64,000 nt of DNA from Temnopleurus reevesii (taxonomy: Eukaryota; Echinodermata; Echinoidea; Temnopleuroida; Temnopleuridae). The stretch is taken from assembly GCA_036244855.1 (NCBI GenBank), contig BQKZ01001729.1:15209-79208 (forward strand), written 5' to 3'. This document shows positions 34,431-47,805 of this stretch, in pieces. The first letter of the stretch is position 1. Each line of letters starts with the position of its first letter. Position numbers and translations under genes: made by a program. A model generated the notes under the pieces. The model made no database searches. It had not been told where the DNA came from and saw only the letters and a list, made by a program, of their open reading frames with translations.

Positions 34431-34859
34431 ATATATCCAGAAGGTGTTCATTAAAACGTGTGTGTCCTCATATCAATGCACCGATATCTTCAAGCAAAGT
34501 TCATTTCCTCTAGCAATTTTCAAAATTAGACATGTGCTTTACAACTACCATCCAAATCCTTTTCCAATAGGTAAAAGTAATGTTGTTATTAGTTCCATGG
34601 ATTGAGTGACGTAGATCATTGTCCCGCGTGGATCAAAGGAAACAACACGGATGTAATCAAGTTCTCCATTTTCCTTTCTGCTTTCCTGTAGTTGAATGTC
34701 TGCAAATGTTCCCAAATTTCCGCAATTTACACTACAGGGAACATGTAAGTGCTCCGAGGTATTAAAGTTTTCCTATATAATTATTCCCTGATTTAATATT
34801 GATTATTTTCTAATATTGTACATGCGGGAAAAACTCAAATGAGGTACCTTGAATTTTCT
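34431..34859. other. nothing recognised
   Basis: Unique sequence. Confidence 0.4.
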
Positions 34860-35030
34860 CAAATAAACATCTTGGAAAATATCCTTTATAGTTTATTATA
34901 TTCTTCTGTGATATGTTATGTATTTGATTTATGTTTTGGCAGGGCTCTCTTGCAAAACATGTCCTGTGACTTGAATGAAACCACCCTGTCTTTTATACAA
35001 AACTTGAATGAATAAACAAATAAATGAATC
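34860..35030 (+). mobile_element. CR1-like LINE 3' end
   Basis: TTGGCAGGGCTCTCTTGCAA, then GAATGAAACCACCCTGTC and a tail of AATAAACAAATAAATGAA. This layout matches CR1-type 3' ends that I know from marine invertebrates. No coding part is attached. Confidence 0.6.
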
Positions 35031-35738
35031 AATAATTTCCTATATCAAATATTAAAAAGTCTACCGAAAAAGGAAGCAATTTTGCAATTTCACGTAAATA
35101 ATGATTTTCAGAAGTGCTATAAATTTGAATATGTGTGATAAGGATTTTTTGTATATCGTTCTCAATTTTGCCCAAATTTAAACAAAAACATTTCAAGTAC
35201 AATATAAGGTTGACTGAATAATGTAGTGCAATTGCTTTTCCGAGGGTACGAAATAATTTTTATTTGGTGCCAGGTGCTCCAACAAAATTTCTTCATGTTT
35301 CAAGAAAAGGAGGATTTTAGAGAATTAATTACTTTTAAGGGGTGCCATTAATCTACAATGAGGGTGATGATGATTTTTATATCTATACATCTAAATTTTG
35401 TCAATTTTCCAACAATTTACTCTGCATAATATGAATGACCGGACATTGTATCACAAGCAAAATTGTCAAGGTATGGAAAGACAAATCTAACCTAGAATTA
35501 AACTTCCTTGGCATCATCATAAACGAAAATTCTTCATTTTCATTTAAACAAAATAACAAGTACACAAGTCATACATAAGATTACATTTTCCTCCTTTAAG
35601 GACTACTGCATGCACTATTTTACTGAGTTGTGATTAGATCATAACATCTCCAAGGACATTATGATGTCTTTAAAGGAAGTCGTTATGCTTCATGATGCGG
35701 AAGCAAAATGTCTCGAAAATTATTTGCGTCTACACAGG
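35031..35738. other. nothing recognised
   Basis: Unique AT-rich sequence. Confidence 0.45.
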
Positions 35739-35892
35739 CAATAGTGGGTTTTCGATATTGTTGGACGGTGGCTTTTGGACGGTTGAAGACGACTACGCGC
35801 CTGATGTGCACATCTAATGACAAATGCGCAACTGATCCGCGCATCTTTCTCTATCTTCCACAAGCCATGGTCCACCTATTTCGAAAGCCAAA
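35739..35892. mobile_element. MITE-like element, family G copy 1 (GTGCGCA type)
   Basis: Left end CAATAGTGGGTTTTCGATAT, right end TTTCGAAAGCC. Inside are GGACGGTGGC, GATGTGCACATC-like units, ACAAATGCGCAACTGATC and GCCATGGTCCACC. Copies at 38645 and 47648. Confidence 0.75.
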
Positions 35893-38048
35893 TAATATGG
35901 TTTTGAAGTCTTGCTCTTTGACGGATGGTTTTAGTAGTTCTGGTGGTTATTCGGGGGGGGGGGGGTGTTATGATGTAATCTAAAAGATCTTGTAACATTT
36001 GACTTAATTTGTAATGGGGTAGTCACACCAACAGATTAAACCCCCTGTTCTAGATCTACATCAATAAAATTGTAATTATTACTGTCTTATTTTGTTTGAA
36101 ATCTCATATTAAAGGTTTAAAAGTGATATATAAAAAATAATTACATAACTTATCAATGACTACAAAGCAATTTCTTAACGATGGAACTATTTTATTTAAA
36201 CTATCCACTTTGGGAACAGTGTGACGGGATCAGTCTGATCACGGTTTTTCAAACAATTTTTTTTAACTTGTGTTTTCTTACATCTGTGGAGAAAATTATT
36301 TTAGGACCATGGAAAAAAAAACTTTCGTCATAACAGAGCGTCTCTCTACCCAGGCGAGTTACTGAGTGGGAGTAGTATCATGATTATTAGGAAGATGTCA
36401 TTTGAGAACTGGTGTGGGAGGTGGAAATTGTGGTGGTGGTAGGATAGAACAATCCTTTGATTACTGTCGACAAAATCAACTAATATTTCCGACTTCCGCC
36501 TTTGGGAATCACTTTCCTCCAAGGATCCAAATAGTAATGGTATTATTTCGAGCAGGATATACTTTTTTTCTTCTGGTTGAGGTTTGGTTACCGGTCTCCT
36601 GCAAATCGAAAGCAAATTTTGTGTCAAGTTATGGTTCTGGTATGTTATGGATTATTGCACGAGGTCATTTATCACAGCTTTTCGATAATATTCGAGACAA
36701 ATAAAGTCCAAGTCAATGTGGGGAATATTGTTATTCTTTTGTATTGTGATTTTCGAATGAATATGTAGATCATTTTGGTATTGCTTTTTATCATACAGAG
36801 TGTGACTTGTTTGTTAGTTGTGTTTGGAGGAATAAATGTGACAAAAATCAAAGCTAAGCAAGAATAAAGCAAGATTGTCATGATAGGCATTTCTCAGAAG
36901 ATGACACCAATCAAGCGAGATGAAATACGACGAGTAGGACCGATGAATTAAGTGCTGCAAAGACGAAGGCTTGAAGCAAGTTATTGTTTCAATATCTTAA
37001 AATGTGCATTCCTTGATCAGAAACGCCATTATTGGTACAAGGTCAGACATTGAATATTCAAATTATTTACCTCTTGAAATTATGCTCCCTGTAGCCTTAC
37101 ATTATATTGATCGGTTTACGAGAACAAGAAAGCTTATCTCCTAGACTGGTAAAAATTCATAACACTTTTTGTAAAGAAAATCGCGGTACTGAGAAAGTGG
37201 GGGAATTTTTCACCAAAAAAAAAATGTGTGCTTTTCCATCAACATTTAAGGAAACGGTTCCTTTCGTTGATGAATGCGAATACTAATAGTGATTAGTTTA
37301 AATATCAAAATCCATATTATTGAAAGGAAATCAAACATTTTCACACAGGTTAATAAATTCTAAGCACCATCAAGCACCAAATGAAACTTAAATGTCAATC
37401 TATGGTGTAGCTGAGATCTATGCATCGTAGGGGATTCAGGTTGCCATGGAAATTACTATAAATATATCAATCTGTGCGGGACCGAAGATGATTGACATAT
37501 CGGAAATAATATTTCGGGACTCCAACCGAGTACGCAACTCAGAATAGAATAAAATCTATGTTGGAAAGTTGGAAATTCTTAAAAGAATTTTGCTCAATTC
37601 AACGTAACATGCATACGCCTACTCTTCACACTTTATCCATCATAAGTGTGTTCACTCCATATGCATTAATTTAATTAGATACGATTATTTTTATTCATAA
37701 GTTTGAAAATTTAATTATGGTAGATTCTCACTGGACGACTCTGTGTATATGGTGGGATCGCATGTGTGATCAAGTCGTTATAGTATATTGTAGTTGAATA
37801 ATTGCTAAATACAATTATTTTTTCCATCAATTCTACCGTGCTCTCATAGGGGGGGGGCATCAAAGAGAGATAAAAGGGGGCGTCATAATTCTGATATGAT
37901 TTTTTTTTCTTGTCAGGTCTTCAGGGGGGGGGAGGACGGCAACAATCGGCCAGGTCCCCGGAAGAGTCAACGTAGGACCCCAATAACATAAAGATTTGTG
38001 ATTATTCGCTCATTCGAAAGAGCAAATCCGATTGGTTGAAGGCTGGTC
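35893..38048. other. mostly unique sequence
   Basis: G runs of 8-11 at about 35955, 37851 and 37924. Frames at 36402-36704 (plus) and 36346-36627 (minus) have no recognisable domain. Confidence 0.45.
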
Positions 38049-38183
38049 TAAAGCCCCGGTCGCATAGGACCCCGGAAGCAACACGATTCACCCCGACTCG
38101 TTGTTCTGAGGCAGTTAACTGTGAATTAACAAAGAGTCGGGGTGAATCGTGTTGCTTCCGGGGTCCTATGTGACCGGAGCTTA
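38049..38183. mobile_element. fold-back MITE, family H copy 2
   Basis: Arms of about 50 bases with only a few mismatches, TAAAGCCCCGGTCGCATAGG and CCTATGTGACCGGAGCTTA. Both include GGAAGCAACACGATTCACCC or its complement. The arms enclose about 30 bases, with TA at both ends. If transcribed it would form a long hairpin RNA. Confidence 0.9.
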
Positions 38184-38644
38184 AGGAACAATATGCGCAC
38201 ACAATGACGAGATACAATCAAAATTAAGAATAGGATTTTCCATAGACTTGCGATTGATTGGAAATGTTTGTTACGGTACCCATGACTGGCCATTCTCATT
38301 AGCAATTTATTGTACATCTATATGTTACGGGGGTCCTGGATATGCCAGTATCTACAGCGGTGAATTTTCAGCCTGGGAGAGAGCGAGAGAGAGAGAAAAG
38401 AGAGGGCAGTGGGTCTCGGATTTGAACTCCGTGGGTTACCTGAAGTGAGGTGATGACAGTGTGCCCCTGAACATGACATACATCACACAACCGAACATAC
38501 TTGCTTACTACATTTCACATTCCACCCCGCCTGGGTCTAGCCTTGCTACGTGTCATTGACCCACACAGCGAACACAAACATTTACTCTAGAGATCCACCT
38601 CTCCTAAGAGCGAGTCTGAAGCCCAAGTTCACCGAGGTCGTAGA
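38184..38644. other. nothing recognised
   Basis: Unique sequence with a short GAGA-rich patch at about 38380-38402. Confidence 0.4.
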
Positions 38645-38798
38645 AGTGGGCTTTCGAAATTGGAAGACGGGGTGCATTTGATGTGCGCAGTGAATGACAA
38701 GTGCGCAAGTGATGTGCGCATCATTTGTTGCGCATATCAGATGCGCACTCGATTCTTATCGTCCACAAGCCACCGTCCGCCAATTTCGAAAACCCACT
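38645..38798. mobile_element. MITE-like element, family G copy 2
   Basis: AGTGGGCTTTCGAAATTGGA on the left and CCAATTTCGAAAACCCACT on the right. Internal units GATGTGCGCA, AGTGCGCAAGTGATGTGCGC and CAGATGCGCAC. Confidence 0.85.
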
Positions 38799-40880
38799 CC
38801 TCAATGCAGATGAACGGTTATGTGTTTTCATGCTTGTAAACATGGTTAGAGTTACACATCAGATAAATCTGTGGGGAGTTCTAGACATTTTTGATGTATG
38901 ATGATGCTCTGATAATGATGATGCTGGAGAGATATGAGGTCAAACTTTATGCGACTGATGATCACGTTCAGGACGATACATGTGAAAGAATCTACTCTGA
39001 TCATCTTTAAATTTTCAAAATCCTCTTCACCTGGAGAACAACTTAAATCTACCGACAATAGGTGATATCGAACAATATCTCATGACATCGTCGATATTGA
39101 TATGTTGAGGTTGGAAAGGAGACTTCCGGTTTGGGAAGCTGATGCATGTGCAATGAAAATTGCAAATTTTTCATTCCTAAATATCATCGGAGGTACTTGG
39201 TACTGCATTAAAGAAACATACCGTGATGTAATAATAGTCAATATCAGGGAATATTTGAAATAACGTGTAAAACAAACATGATTTTTTATTTTCCTTTTAA
39301 CACCTGCCAAAGTAGAACGCACATGCACGAATGTCCATAACCGGAAGTGGGTATCCTGAGTCACATGAATTGTGTACGGTCAAAAATGCACAGCGTCATC
39401 TGCGGTTCTCATTTTTCTATTTGTTTTTATTATTGGTGGTGGTGGAGAGAATCAAAGTGACCCCTATGTGTTTCCCACAATTTTATCAACATTTACATCC
39501 AGTATTAGAAATTTTCGTAAAATGATCTGTAATCACAAATGTACCAGGCTCTGAACAGACCTAAGCAGCAGCGTCAATCATCTCCTTTTTCTTGTCTACA
39601 TTTCATGAAAACATGTGTTCCAACAAATTTGCTTGATGTCTTTTAATCCGAAAAAAACAAGCAATATCGAAATAAATGAAGAATACATTTGAAGGGCAAA
39701 TATCGTAAGAAGGTTTAAAGGCCGACACGCTCGAGCCACAAACTGAGTTGTCAACATAACACAGGTCGACAAGTAGCGTAATATCATTAACTACCACCGT
39801 AAGCTGTAATTTGTAACAACATTCAACCCAACCACAGGTAGAAAATTCACATCCAAATATTATGACATCATCTTGTTAGGCTCGCTATCGCTAATGTGCC
39901 TTAGCACACAAGTCCTGGCCTTGCACGTGCAAATTTATGAGGGAGCTACAACAAATTTAATCGTTTAATTTCCAAGAGTCTCAAGGATTTCAGAGTTGCA
40001 AACCATTAAGGAAAAGAGATGCCAACTGTTGAGGAAAAATGTAAAATAATTATGATAATAGGATAACGCACTAGCTGTACAAACGTGAGAGAAAACCTCA
40101 TACTCTCCGCCTCCACTTGTGACGAGAGCCTTGAATTGTTACTAACATACATCTCATGAACATTCTGGAACGGTTGACATCTCTGGGACTGTGGCAGCTG
40201 AAGACCCACCTCCCGGGTGTAAACCATGGTGTAACCTAGCCCACGGCACGGGTGGAGGAAATGTCGAAAGATGTCACGGGACGGCGATAATGTTTTGTTT
40301 AATGCCAAGGTGAAACATCCAATTATCATGTTGCGTGTTAAGATTAAAGGCGATGTTTAACATTGTCGAGGATTGATATAAACATTGTCGGACTCTCTTA
40401 ATGACATACACATTCATCTAAAAAAATCACCCGAATTTTGTAAGTTAATTTGTTCTGTCTCAAGAAACAACGGTTTAAACCTTGTAAATCCGTAAATGTG
40501 AGGCCGCACGAGGCACCATGTGCAGATAAACCCACATATATGTGCTAACAGAAGCTTAAGCGAGAAATGTGTGCGTTTTCTCTGGCCATAGGCCTTGGAC
40601 CGTTTCATCACCGATCTATTTTTACTCTCTAGAGAAAGTTTATGGCATACAGGTATATGTACATTATATTGTGCCATATTTTCAAATATGTTCTCATTTA
40701 TAAAGATATCAAGAAGAGCACAAATATACAACTGTATGAAGATGATCTGTATCGATGACAAAAGTCTTTAATTTCGAGCATGGTCTTTAAACGCAAATAC
40801 ATGTAATTCAAAAGATAGTTATGAAGGCGTTTTGCAAGAGCCTTGTCTGCGACGGGGTTTAATCTGAAAAGGGCAATGAG
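38799..40880. other. nothing recognised
   Basis: Unique sequence. Several short frames on the minus strand, none with a recognisable domain. Confidence 0.45.
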
Positions 40881-40963
40881 CTTTAAAGGAACAATCATGA
40901 CAAATTTCTGGTAGGTCTACTTGTAGGTCTTCCTCAACCAAAAAATCCATTGCTCCTTTAAAG
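40881..40963. mobile_element. tiny inverted-repeat element (CTTTAAAGGA type)
   Basis: CTTTAAAGGAACAAT at the left and ATTGCTCCTTTAAAG at the right, 83 bases. Similar ends occur at 47021-47108. Confidence 0.6.
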
Positions 40964-42334
40964 GTTAAAACAAGTGCAACACTAGGAGCACGTTTCGGGG
41001 TGACATATTCCACCATTTTCTAATGAAAAATCTAACCAAAAAGGTATAATTTGCATTCAGCGGAGAGCTAAGAAGATTCGAACATGCGCCTTTGAGGATG
41101 TGGGATTGTCCGGTTCTAGCTTATATTGCCACGCATAAACGATGGCGACTTTAATATATATCCAACATTAACATAAGACATGGTCCTAAGGATGCTGTAA
41201 AAAGGGTGTGATGATGCACCTTTACGAGTTTTGCCACAGACTGCACAAATTCACGAAGGTTTGCACCCTTTGTGTACCCATACTCTTGTAGGTCTCTGAT
41301 CGACATCTTAATCTAAAAAAAACAAATCCTTAGACCAGTTGCTTTAAAGAGTAATATAAAATGAAATTTTTGTGATAATTTAGTGCGTTTCTCGAGCAAG
41401 ATTTGCCGAAATTGCTGCTTCTGTAGACATGTACCAGATGAGCATTACGGTATTCAATAGGGGAAAAATATATTGGTAGTGTTCATTGCGGTTTATTATG
41501 GTTGAGTACAGTAATATTCCATCTTCTATTATCCTTTTATTAGGTCGTTTAGAGTCATTGGTACCCCTAGGCCAGCCTATTGATGACTGAATCACCAGAT
41601 CAAAATGAAGCTCAAGATGACGATTAAGTTGAAGTGAATTACCCTTAATCTTTGTCGGGAGAACTTTATTAGCGTTAAAAGCAGACATCATCGCCAAATT
41701 AATCACCCTTGTCAAACTGCACCATAACATGTGCTTAGTCGATCATCATCATCATGGACACGAAATCGACCATTTTGGGATCGGGATATGGGACTTGAAA
41801 AGAAATAAGATTCACAATTTCGAAGGTCATGCTTTGTGGAGATACTTGGAGCGTGCGTTCCAATATCGGGTTTGAATACCATTTTAGGATCCACAATCAC
41901 AGACATTAGGGTATTACGAATTACTATAAGCTGCTCGTGTAATTTGTATTCTGTATTCACCAAGTTTATTACGTCGGATAATCTCTGTAATATCACTTAA
42001 TGAAGAGCTAGAGAATAGACAAATCTTTTAGATCATCAACTTCTCACCAATCTTTTGCTTAAAAGTCAATCAATCCATTCCACTGCACCCATTAAGTGTC
42101 GATTAAATCATTGGAGCTTCACAAATATCAATTACAAATAATTAGTATCAATCCAATGACACCCTTTTTATGGTTCTTTACTCATTTTATTACACTAATC
42201 TGGTGAAAAAAATATAATGTACACTGTATAAGAAAAGATTGCACCACACATCAATTTTCTATTGAAGTAATAGCATTTGAACAGCTCCAGTCGATTAAAT
42301 AGCTGCGGCGTTTTTTGTTCGTGTTACCACGCTA
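40964..42334. other. mostly unique sequence with a family D repeat
   Basis: 41199-41290 holds the GTGCA-type repeat (GGGTGTGATGATGCACC, GAAGGTTTGCACCC). Two minus-strand frames (41380-41730 and 41712-41996) overlap in different phases; neither has a recognisable domain. Confidence 0.45.
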
Positions 42335-42449
42335 TGCATTTATGTATGAGTGCGTATGAGGTGTGTTTGGACACTGTGTGTGTGTGTGTGTGTGTGTACG
42401 AGTATCAGGGTCTAATAGTTTCAGTGACGCCACACACACATATACAACA

Positions 42450-42495
<46 letters not shown>

Positions 42496-42750
42496 CCATT
42501 GAGAAGCAAACTCTAGCACACATCCCTGTTTAAACTGGGTCGAAGGAAAAAAGACGAGAGTGTTTGTGTGTGTGAATGTGTGGAGTGTGCATGCATAGAT
42601 GTCTATGAGTGAAAGATGTATGTATGTGTGGGTGTGTGTGATTGTGTAGGTCTGTAAATGTACATGTCAGGAGAGGGTTTGTAGAAAAATGTGGGTGTGT
42701 CTATATTGTGCGTTTGTGTGTGCGTGTGTGTGTGCGTATGTTGTGTGTGA
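42335..42750. repeat. GT and CA microsatellite block
   Basis: (GT)n at 42376-42397, (CA)n at about 42453-42493, then interrupted GT-rich sequence to 42750. The strand switch forms long complementary stretches. Confidence 0.9.
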
Positions 42751-43771
42751 GGGCAATCGTCCCGTCAATACGATCGCACTGATTGCAAGGACATTATGAT
42801 TATGATGTATGAATCACTAACTTTTCATTCTTTCTAACGCTGCTGAATACTTTGACGTGTAAGACTTATCCAGACCTCAACTAGGTATGACACCCATAGA
42901 TATTGTCGATTTAAACTGAGGACAAATATACTCCGGCCAATAAAAGATTTGACCCCAAATACATATTCTTAAATACTAAAGTTTGATCAATCGTCAGAAT
43001 GGGGGATATGGGAGGCTGGCATCATAATAATTACTCTAAATTGGTAGGTTCGAGAAAATAAATCAATTTTAAGCTGGTTATTTAGCGGGATTCTGTGGTG
43101 ATTTTGTTTCCCTTACCGCTTCCAAATGAATTCATCTCCGTGTATATTTCATTGCACTAAATACATATTGTTATGACGTATACACTCCAGTGTTAGCAAA
43201 CAAATAAGAGTATACGCCACAATGTGAATAAAGGGGTGGTTCAGAAAAGACGTTTAATCAGGCTACTTTCAATTTAGCACCGCTTTGTCAACGAAGGACA
43301 TACGACACTTCGGAAAGAAGAGAAAATCACAGGACTTATTGTGTCTGTATTGAAATAGCGGAACAAATGTGTTGATTCCAATATTAATCATCGATTGAAG
43401 AAAAACCTTGAAGTACAATACAGTCCGATGTATTACTTAATTGACTTGAATACTTGTGATTTAGAATGACTGATGAGTTGTGTTCTTTTTCTTTTTTATT
43501 GAGGTTAGAAAAGGAAACGGTTTACTTCTGGCTGTTGACATCCGAGTAATTCAAACTTGTTTGTGAATTTCAATAATGTGAGATTGCAGTTTCTGAGCAT
43601 TTTACACGACAACATCGGTGTGAGGGAAAATGATTACGTCACTGATGAAACTGAATCTATTAGAATAACATATTTTCAATTCAATAAAATGAAATAAAAA
43701 TTATAAAGTATCTTCATCAATTACCCATTGGCATGCCCAGCCCAGCCACATGCGATCTGCAGAATCCTATA
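42751..43771. other. nothing recognised
   Basis: Unique sequence. Confidence 0.45.
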
Positions 43772-44025
43772 CACTGTGAGCAAAATGGACAAATTAATTT
43801 GACACATTAGACATCTTTATTCAAACTTTCACAGTTGCTTTATGAACACAAAACAAAGTAGCTTCCCTACTTATTCACTTTGACAGATGCGACATAATAA
43901 TGTCCGACACTTATCCGCAGAACAAGATGAAATAAAAATTTATTTTGGGTGTATCTAGCCTTTGTAACTGCTGGAATGGAAATTGTTTACTTTGTCGAAA
44001 TCATTTCTCCCTTGTGCTCACAGTG
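43772..44025. mobile_element. MITE-like element, family C copy 3
   Basis: CACTGTGAGCAAAATGGAC on the left, CTCCCTTGTGCTCACAGTG on the right, 254 bases, with internal TTATTCACTTTGACAGATGC. Confidence 0.85.
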
Positions 44026-44339
44026 CTATGAACGAGAGAAAAAAGAAAATACCAAGGGAAATGATATCCTGCGGGCGGGTATAACCACTTGAGGATATTA
44101 ACCATAATCATTACCTTCATCATATCAAATGTGCGGTCTGACGAGCATCTTAAAGATGACATTAATGTGTGTGACTTGCACTTTTCCAGCTCATCTAGAT
44201 CATCTAGATGTTCTACACGAACCATCGATCAAAGTTTCTGTGGTTTTTGCAAACAAACCCTCCCTTATACAGACATAAAGTGGTCAGAAGCAATGATTTT
44301 TATGTAGATCTGCAAATCTGTTCATATTTTATTGTATTA
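44026..44339. other. nothing recognised
   Basis: Unique sequence with a direct CATCTAGAT repeat near 44195-44210. Confidence 0.4.
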
Positions 44340-44470
44340 ATTGTTAATAATAATAATATATTAATTGTTAATAATAATAATAATGAACGGCTTTTATATA
44401 GCGCTTATCAACTCTTTATGCAGAGTTCTCTAAGCGCTCTACAATTGCAGCATTATTACCCTGGCTTGTT
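44340..44470 (-). mobile_element. 5'-truncated SINE
   Basis: (AAT)n, then GAACGGCTTTTATATAGCGC and TTATCAACTC, followed by CTACAATTGCAGCATTATTA. This is the reverse complement of the 3' half of the SINE at 63624. Confidence 0.8.
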
Positions 44471-47020
44471 ATATTGTTTGCTTCATTTACTAAGTGTATC
44501 CTATAGGCAGTGGTTATACAATTTATGAAATAAAATAAACGTTCTGAATGTTTTCTTGAATTTAGAGTGTGTTGCATAGGGATTCAATATACAAACACTT
44601 ATAAACCTATGCATATTTAGTTTATAGTCCTAATTAGTTGAAGGTTGCTTGGTCTGGTAATATTTTAAAACAAAATCAGAAGAGGAACCTCCAAAAAAAT
44701 TACAGAAATATTACTTTGAAGGACGTAACGAGTGTATCAAGCCGTTTCCATTTACGGTGCACCTAACCTGGGGCAAACTTGTTAGCACGCTAATATTGAA
44801 TACAAATATGAAGGTATTGTTGAAAGTAGCAACTAAAAACTAAAGCAAAGTATCACGCTCTATATTCAACATCGACACGACTTTCAAAGCGAGTACATTC
44901 ATCATCTTGTGGTCGAGTAGGAGGGGGAAAATTTTTAAGATTCGTTTACGGAAATGGATGACGATTCATTTTTGTCATAACGCAAATTACGACATATCAG
45001 TAGCATGTAAATCTAAAACATTGCCCTAAAAATTGCCACCTGAAATGCCAGACCCTCAGGATGTTTAACTAATTATTCATATTCATGCCAGCCAGTCGAC
45101 ATTTGAAACCGCATCATCTCAAAGGTAAGAAACTGCGACATTTGATAGTCCATGACATGTTACTTCTCACTTTCAGTGATAAGGCATAATTCTATTGCAT
45201 TTCAATATCGAGTTTGAAAACGAGGTTGTCTGCTATCCTTACCTTGCCCGATGACATGGGCCAAGGAGCAAGATAAAGGTGTTAAACGGAAGATTTGGGA
45301 TTAACAAATCTCTGTTTGGGGTGATTCACTAATCCCAGGAAGGGTAACAAAATGTAAATATTGTAGAAATGTCTTTCTCCCGAGTATTGTAGTTTCAATA
45401 TCAACCTGTCAAAGCATCAAAATCGAGAAAGGTCGTCTTTGAAACGTGACTAAAGTGGACGAAGTTCTGGAACATGTCACAGAGTGTCTTACGTTTTCCT
45501 TTTTCCTGACTAGTAATTTCTAAGGAAAGTGGGATTTGTAGATGAATCGATGGTGTAGGTCAACTTGATAAAAAGGTGATCATGGAAGGTACATCTTGCC
45601 TCACGATCTCGACTTTCTTTTTAATTCATTCATATATGTCGGTTCATTGTTAAGCCGTATATCCACGAGTCGTGACGGTAAAATGAGTTAACAATTAATT
45701 GCAAATCCTTGCCTAAGTACGACGTTGATTGTAGCTGTTTCATATCTAATTGAAATAAGTCAGTCTATAATTGTCAATTGCAGAGAAACAAAATGCCCTT
45801 TTTTCATCTGCACTTTAAAATAGTTCTAAGCCATCTTCACAATCCGTATATGTTTGTCGAAATACGTCGAAAACATGTTCAAATGTACCCTGGAAATAAT
45901 ACAAGGATATTTCCAAGCTGATATGAAAAATGTGTGTCAGTTTTGAAGTCACTTTAGCCATCTGCTGGAAACTTATTGATAGAAATAAAGACTAATTCTC
46001 GTTAGGTCCTATGGAAAACAATGGGTATTCTAAAATAATATTACAATTTAAGCCCCTTTAAAATATTGCCAAGCTTGAACTGTAACTATGCCACATTGAA
46101 TTAATCTACATACTGACATATAAAACATCTAAAGTTAATATGTTTTCATGACATTGATAAACTTCTTCCTTGCCCCCGTTTTCTTTTTCATGATTTACAT
46201 TACTGACAACACCCAGTTAATCAGGTTTTGGCTGAGTAACGATGCAAAGGAGTTTATCGTGTTAGTATAATTTGCTTTCGTTTTTCATTAAATCCATGAT
46301 ACATCAAGCATATATTTTTACACCCAAACTGACGAAATTTCATTTGCAGGAGGTATACGGTTTCATTACCTAATTATAAACACAATCCAAGCCAAAGTTT
46401 TTCTGGCATAGAACTGTGGGTGTGATGCCGGAACTCTACTTAACTGGAGTCTTGAATAGGTTGATCATTACATCAATGTTTGGCCAATAGGCCTCGAGAT
46501 CGATGACTGTTTAACATAATTAGAACATTATAAGAGATCTGTATAGGTTCCTAATACGGTAAAAGAAGAGCCGTTCCTCGGATTGTCGTGTTGGTGCAAG
46601 TTGGACAAAACTGAACATTTTGGACCGCGCCTCTTGCTTGACAAGAAAAACAAAAGTTTTGGAAATTTATTTATTACACTTCATTGACATAAAAAAAAAC
46701 AATATTTATTCGTTGCTAGAAAGAAAATTGCAATTCTATACACATATATATACTGTAAATTTAATTCTACTTGTAACCAGAAAATCAACACACACACACA
46801 CACAAAGACTATTCACTATAAATGCGAAACTTTTTTTTGTGGGGGGGGGGGGGGCGAAACGTACCTCTTTATTTTCCATTTATTGTTGAAGTGAGGTCCT
46901 CAATCTCCCAGATCCAAGTTAAGGGCCTGACATGATAATATCTCTTTAAGAATAGTTATAAGCATGTACCAATTTAAAGACACTCTAAACTGGATACTCT
47001 ATCGGATGCAGGTGTGAAAC
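44471..47020. other. mostly unique sequence
   Basis: A (CA)n run at 46791-46804 and a G15 run at 46840-46854. No exon was recognised. Confidence 0.45.
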
Positions 47021-47108
47021 TTAAAGGGGAACTAACCCCTTGAATTGTGTTCTCATTGAATGAAGAAGAATTAGAACAAGATAATTCCAGAGGTGGGCTC
47101 CCCTTTAA
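47021..47108. mobile_element. small inverted-repeat element (TTAAAGGGGA type)
   Basis: TTAAAGGGGAACTAACCCCT at the left and GGTGGGCTCCCCTTTAA at the right, 88 bases. The inverted match extends about 26 bases with a few mismatches. Confidence 0.7.
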
Positions 47109-47647
47109 CTAAGCAGATCCGTACGTGTGAAAGATAAATCCTAGCCGCCTGTTCTAGGGGTGATCGATTAGTCCAATTAGCAATGTTAATATGGGATTAC
47201 ACTAGATTCTGATGAGCTTGTATATGGGCCATCAAGGGTTATTAGTCATAGAGGTATCTCGTACAGACACCCATCAATAAAAAAGTCGGAAGACAGTAGA
47301 CCTGTCACGGTTTTAAAGGGGTTGCTCGCAGCACCCGAGGATCGAGGTGTCATTGAGCAGTTCCCAGGTACGCAAGACATTTTTTAATCTCATTGCACAG
47401 AGAATTCGAGAATACGAGGAAAATGAAATGACAACTATTGCAGTAGGATTTATACAACCGTTGGATTTCTAATATACGTTTTGAATTGGTCTCACTGTGC
47501 GTAGATAGGGGCCACAACCCCTTCACTTTTCAGTAATCGAGAGATATTTCGGTGGCCAAATTTGGCCGGTGATGTCGGCACCTTGTTCTTCTTTTCTTTT
47601 TTTTTTACATGTCAAGTCATCACACGTTTTCTCACCTATTGATGGTT
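47109..47647. other. nothing recognised
   Basis: Unique sequence. Confidence 0.4.
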
Positions 47648-47805
47648 CTTCGAAATATAGGTGGACGGAAGCTTGTAGAAAAACGAGTGCGCATATCATG
47701 ACAAGTGCGCAACTGATTTGCACATACTTGACTGCGGACATCAGATGCGCCCTCGTTTAATACCGTCCACAAACCACCGTCCAACAATTTCGAAAGCCCA
47801 CTATT
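47648..47805. mobile_element. MITE-like element, family G copy 3
   Basis: Left end eroded (TTCGAAATATAGGTGGACGG), right end CAATTTCGAAAGCCCACTAT. Internal AGTGCGCATATC, AAGTGCGCAACTGAT and ACCACCGTCC. Confidence 0.8.

Noticed and set aside
47523..47741. Minus-strand frame starting like a signal peptide (MSAVKYVQISCALVMICALV)
   Set aside because: The hydrophobic stretch is encoded by the GTGCGCA units of the family G MITE (47648-47805). The same units appear in other copies, so it is not a secreted protein start.
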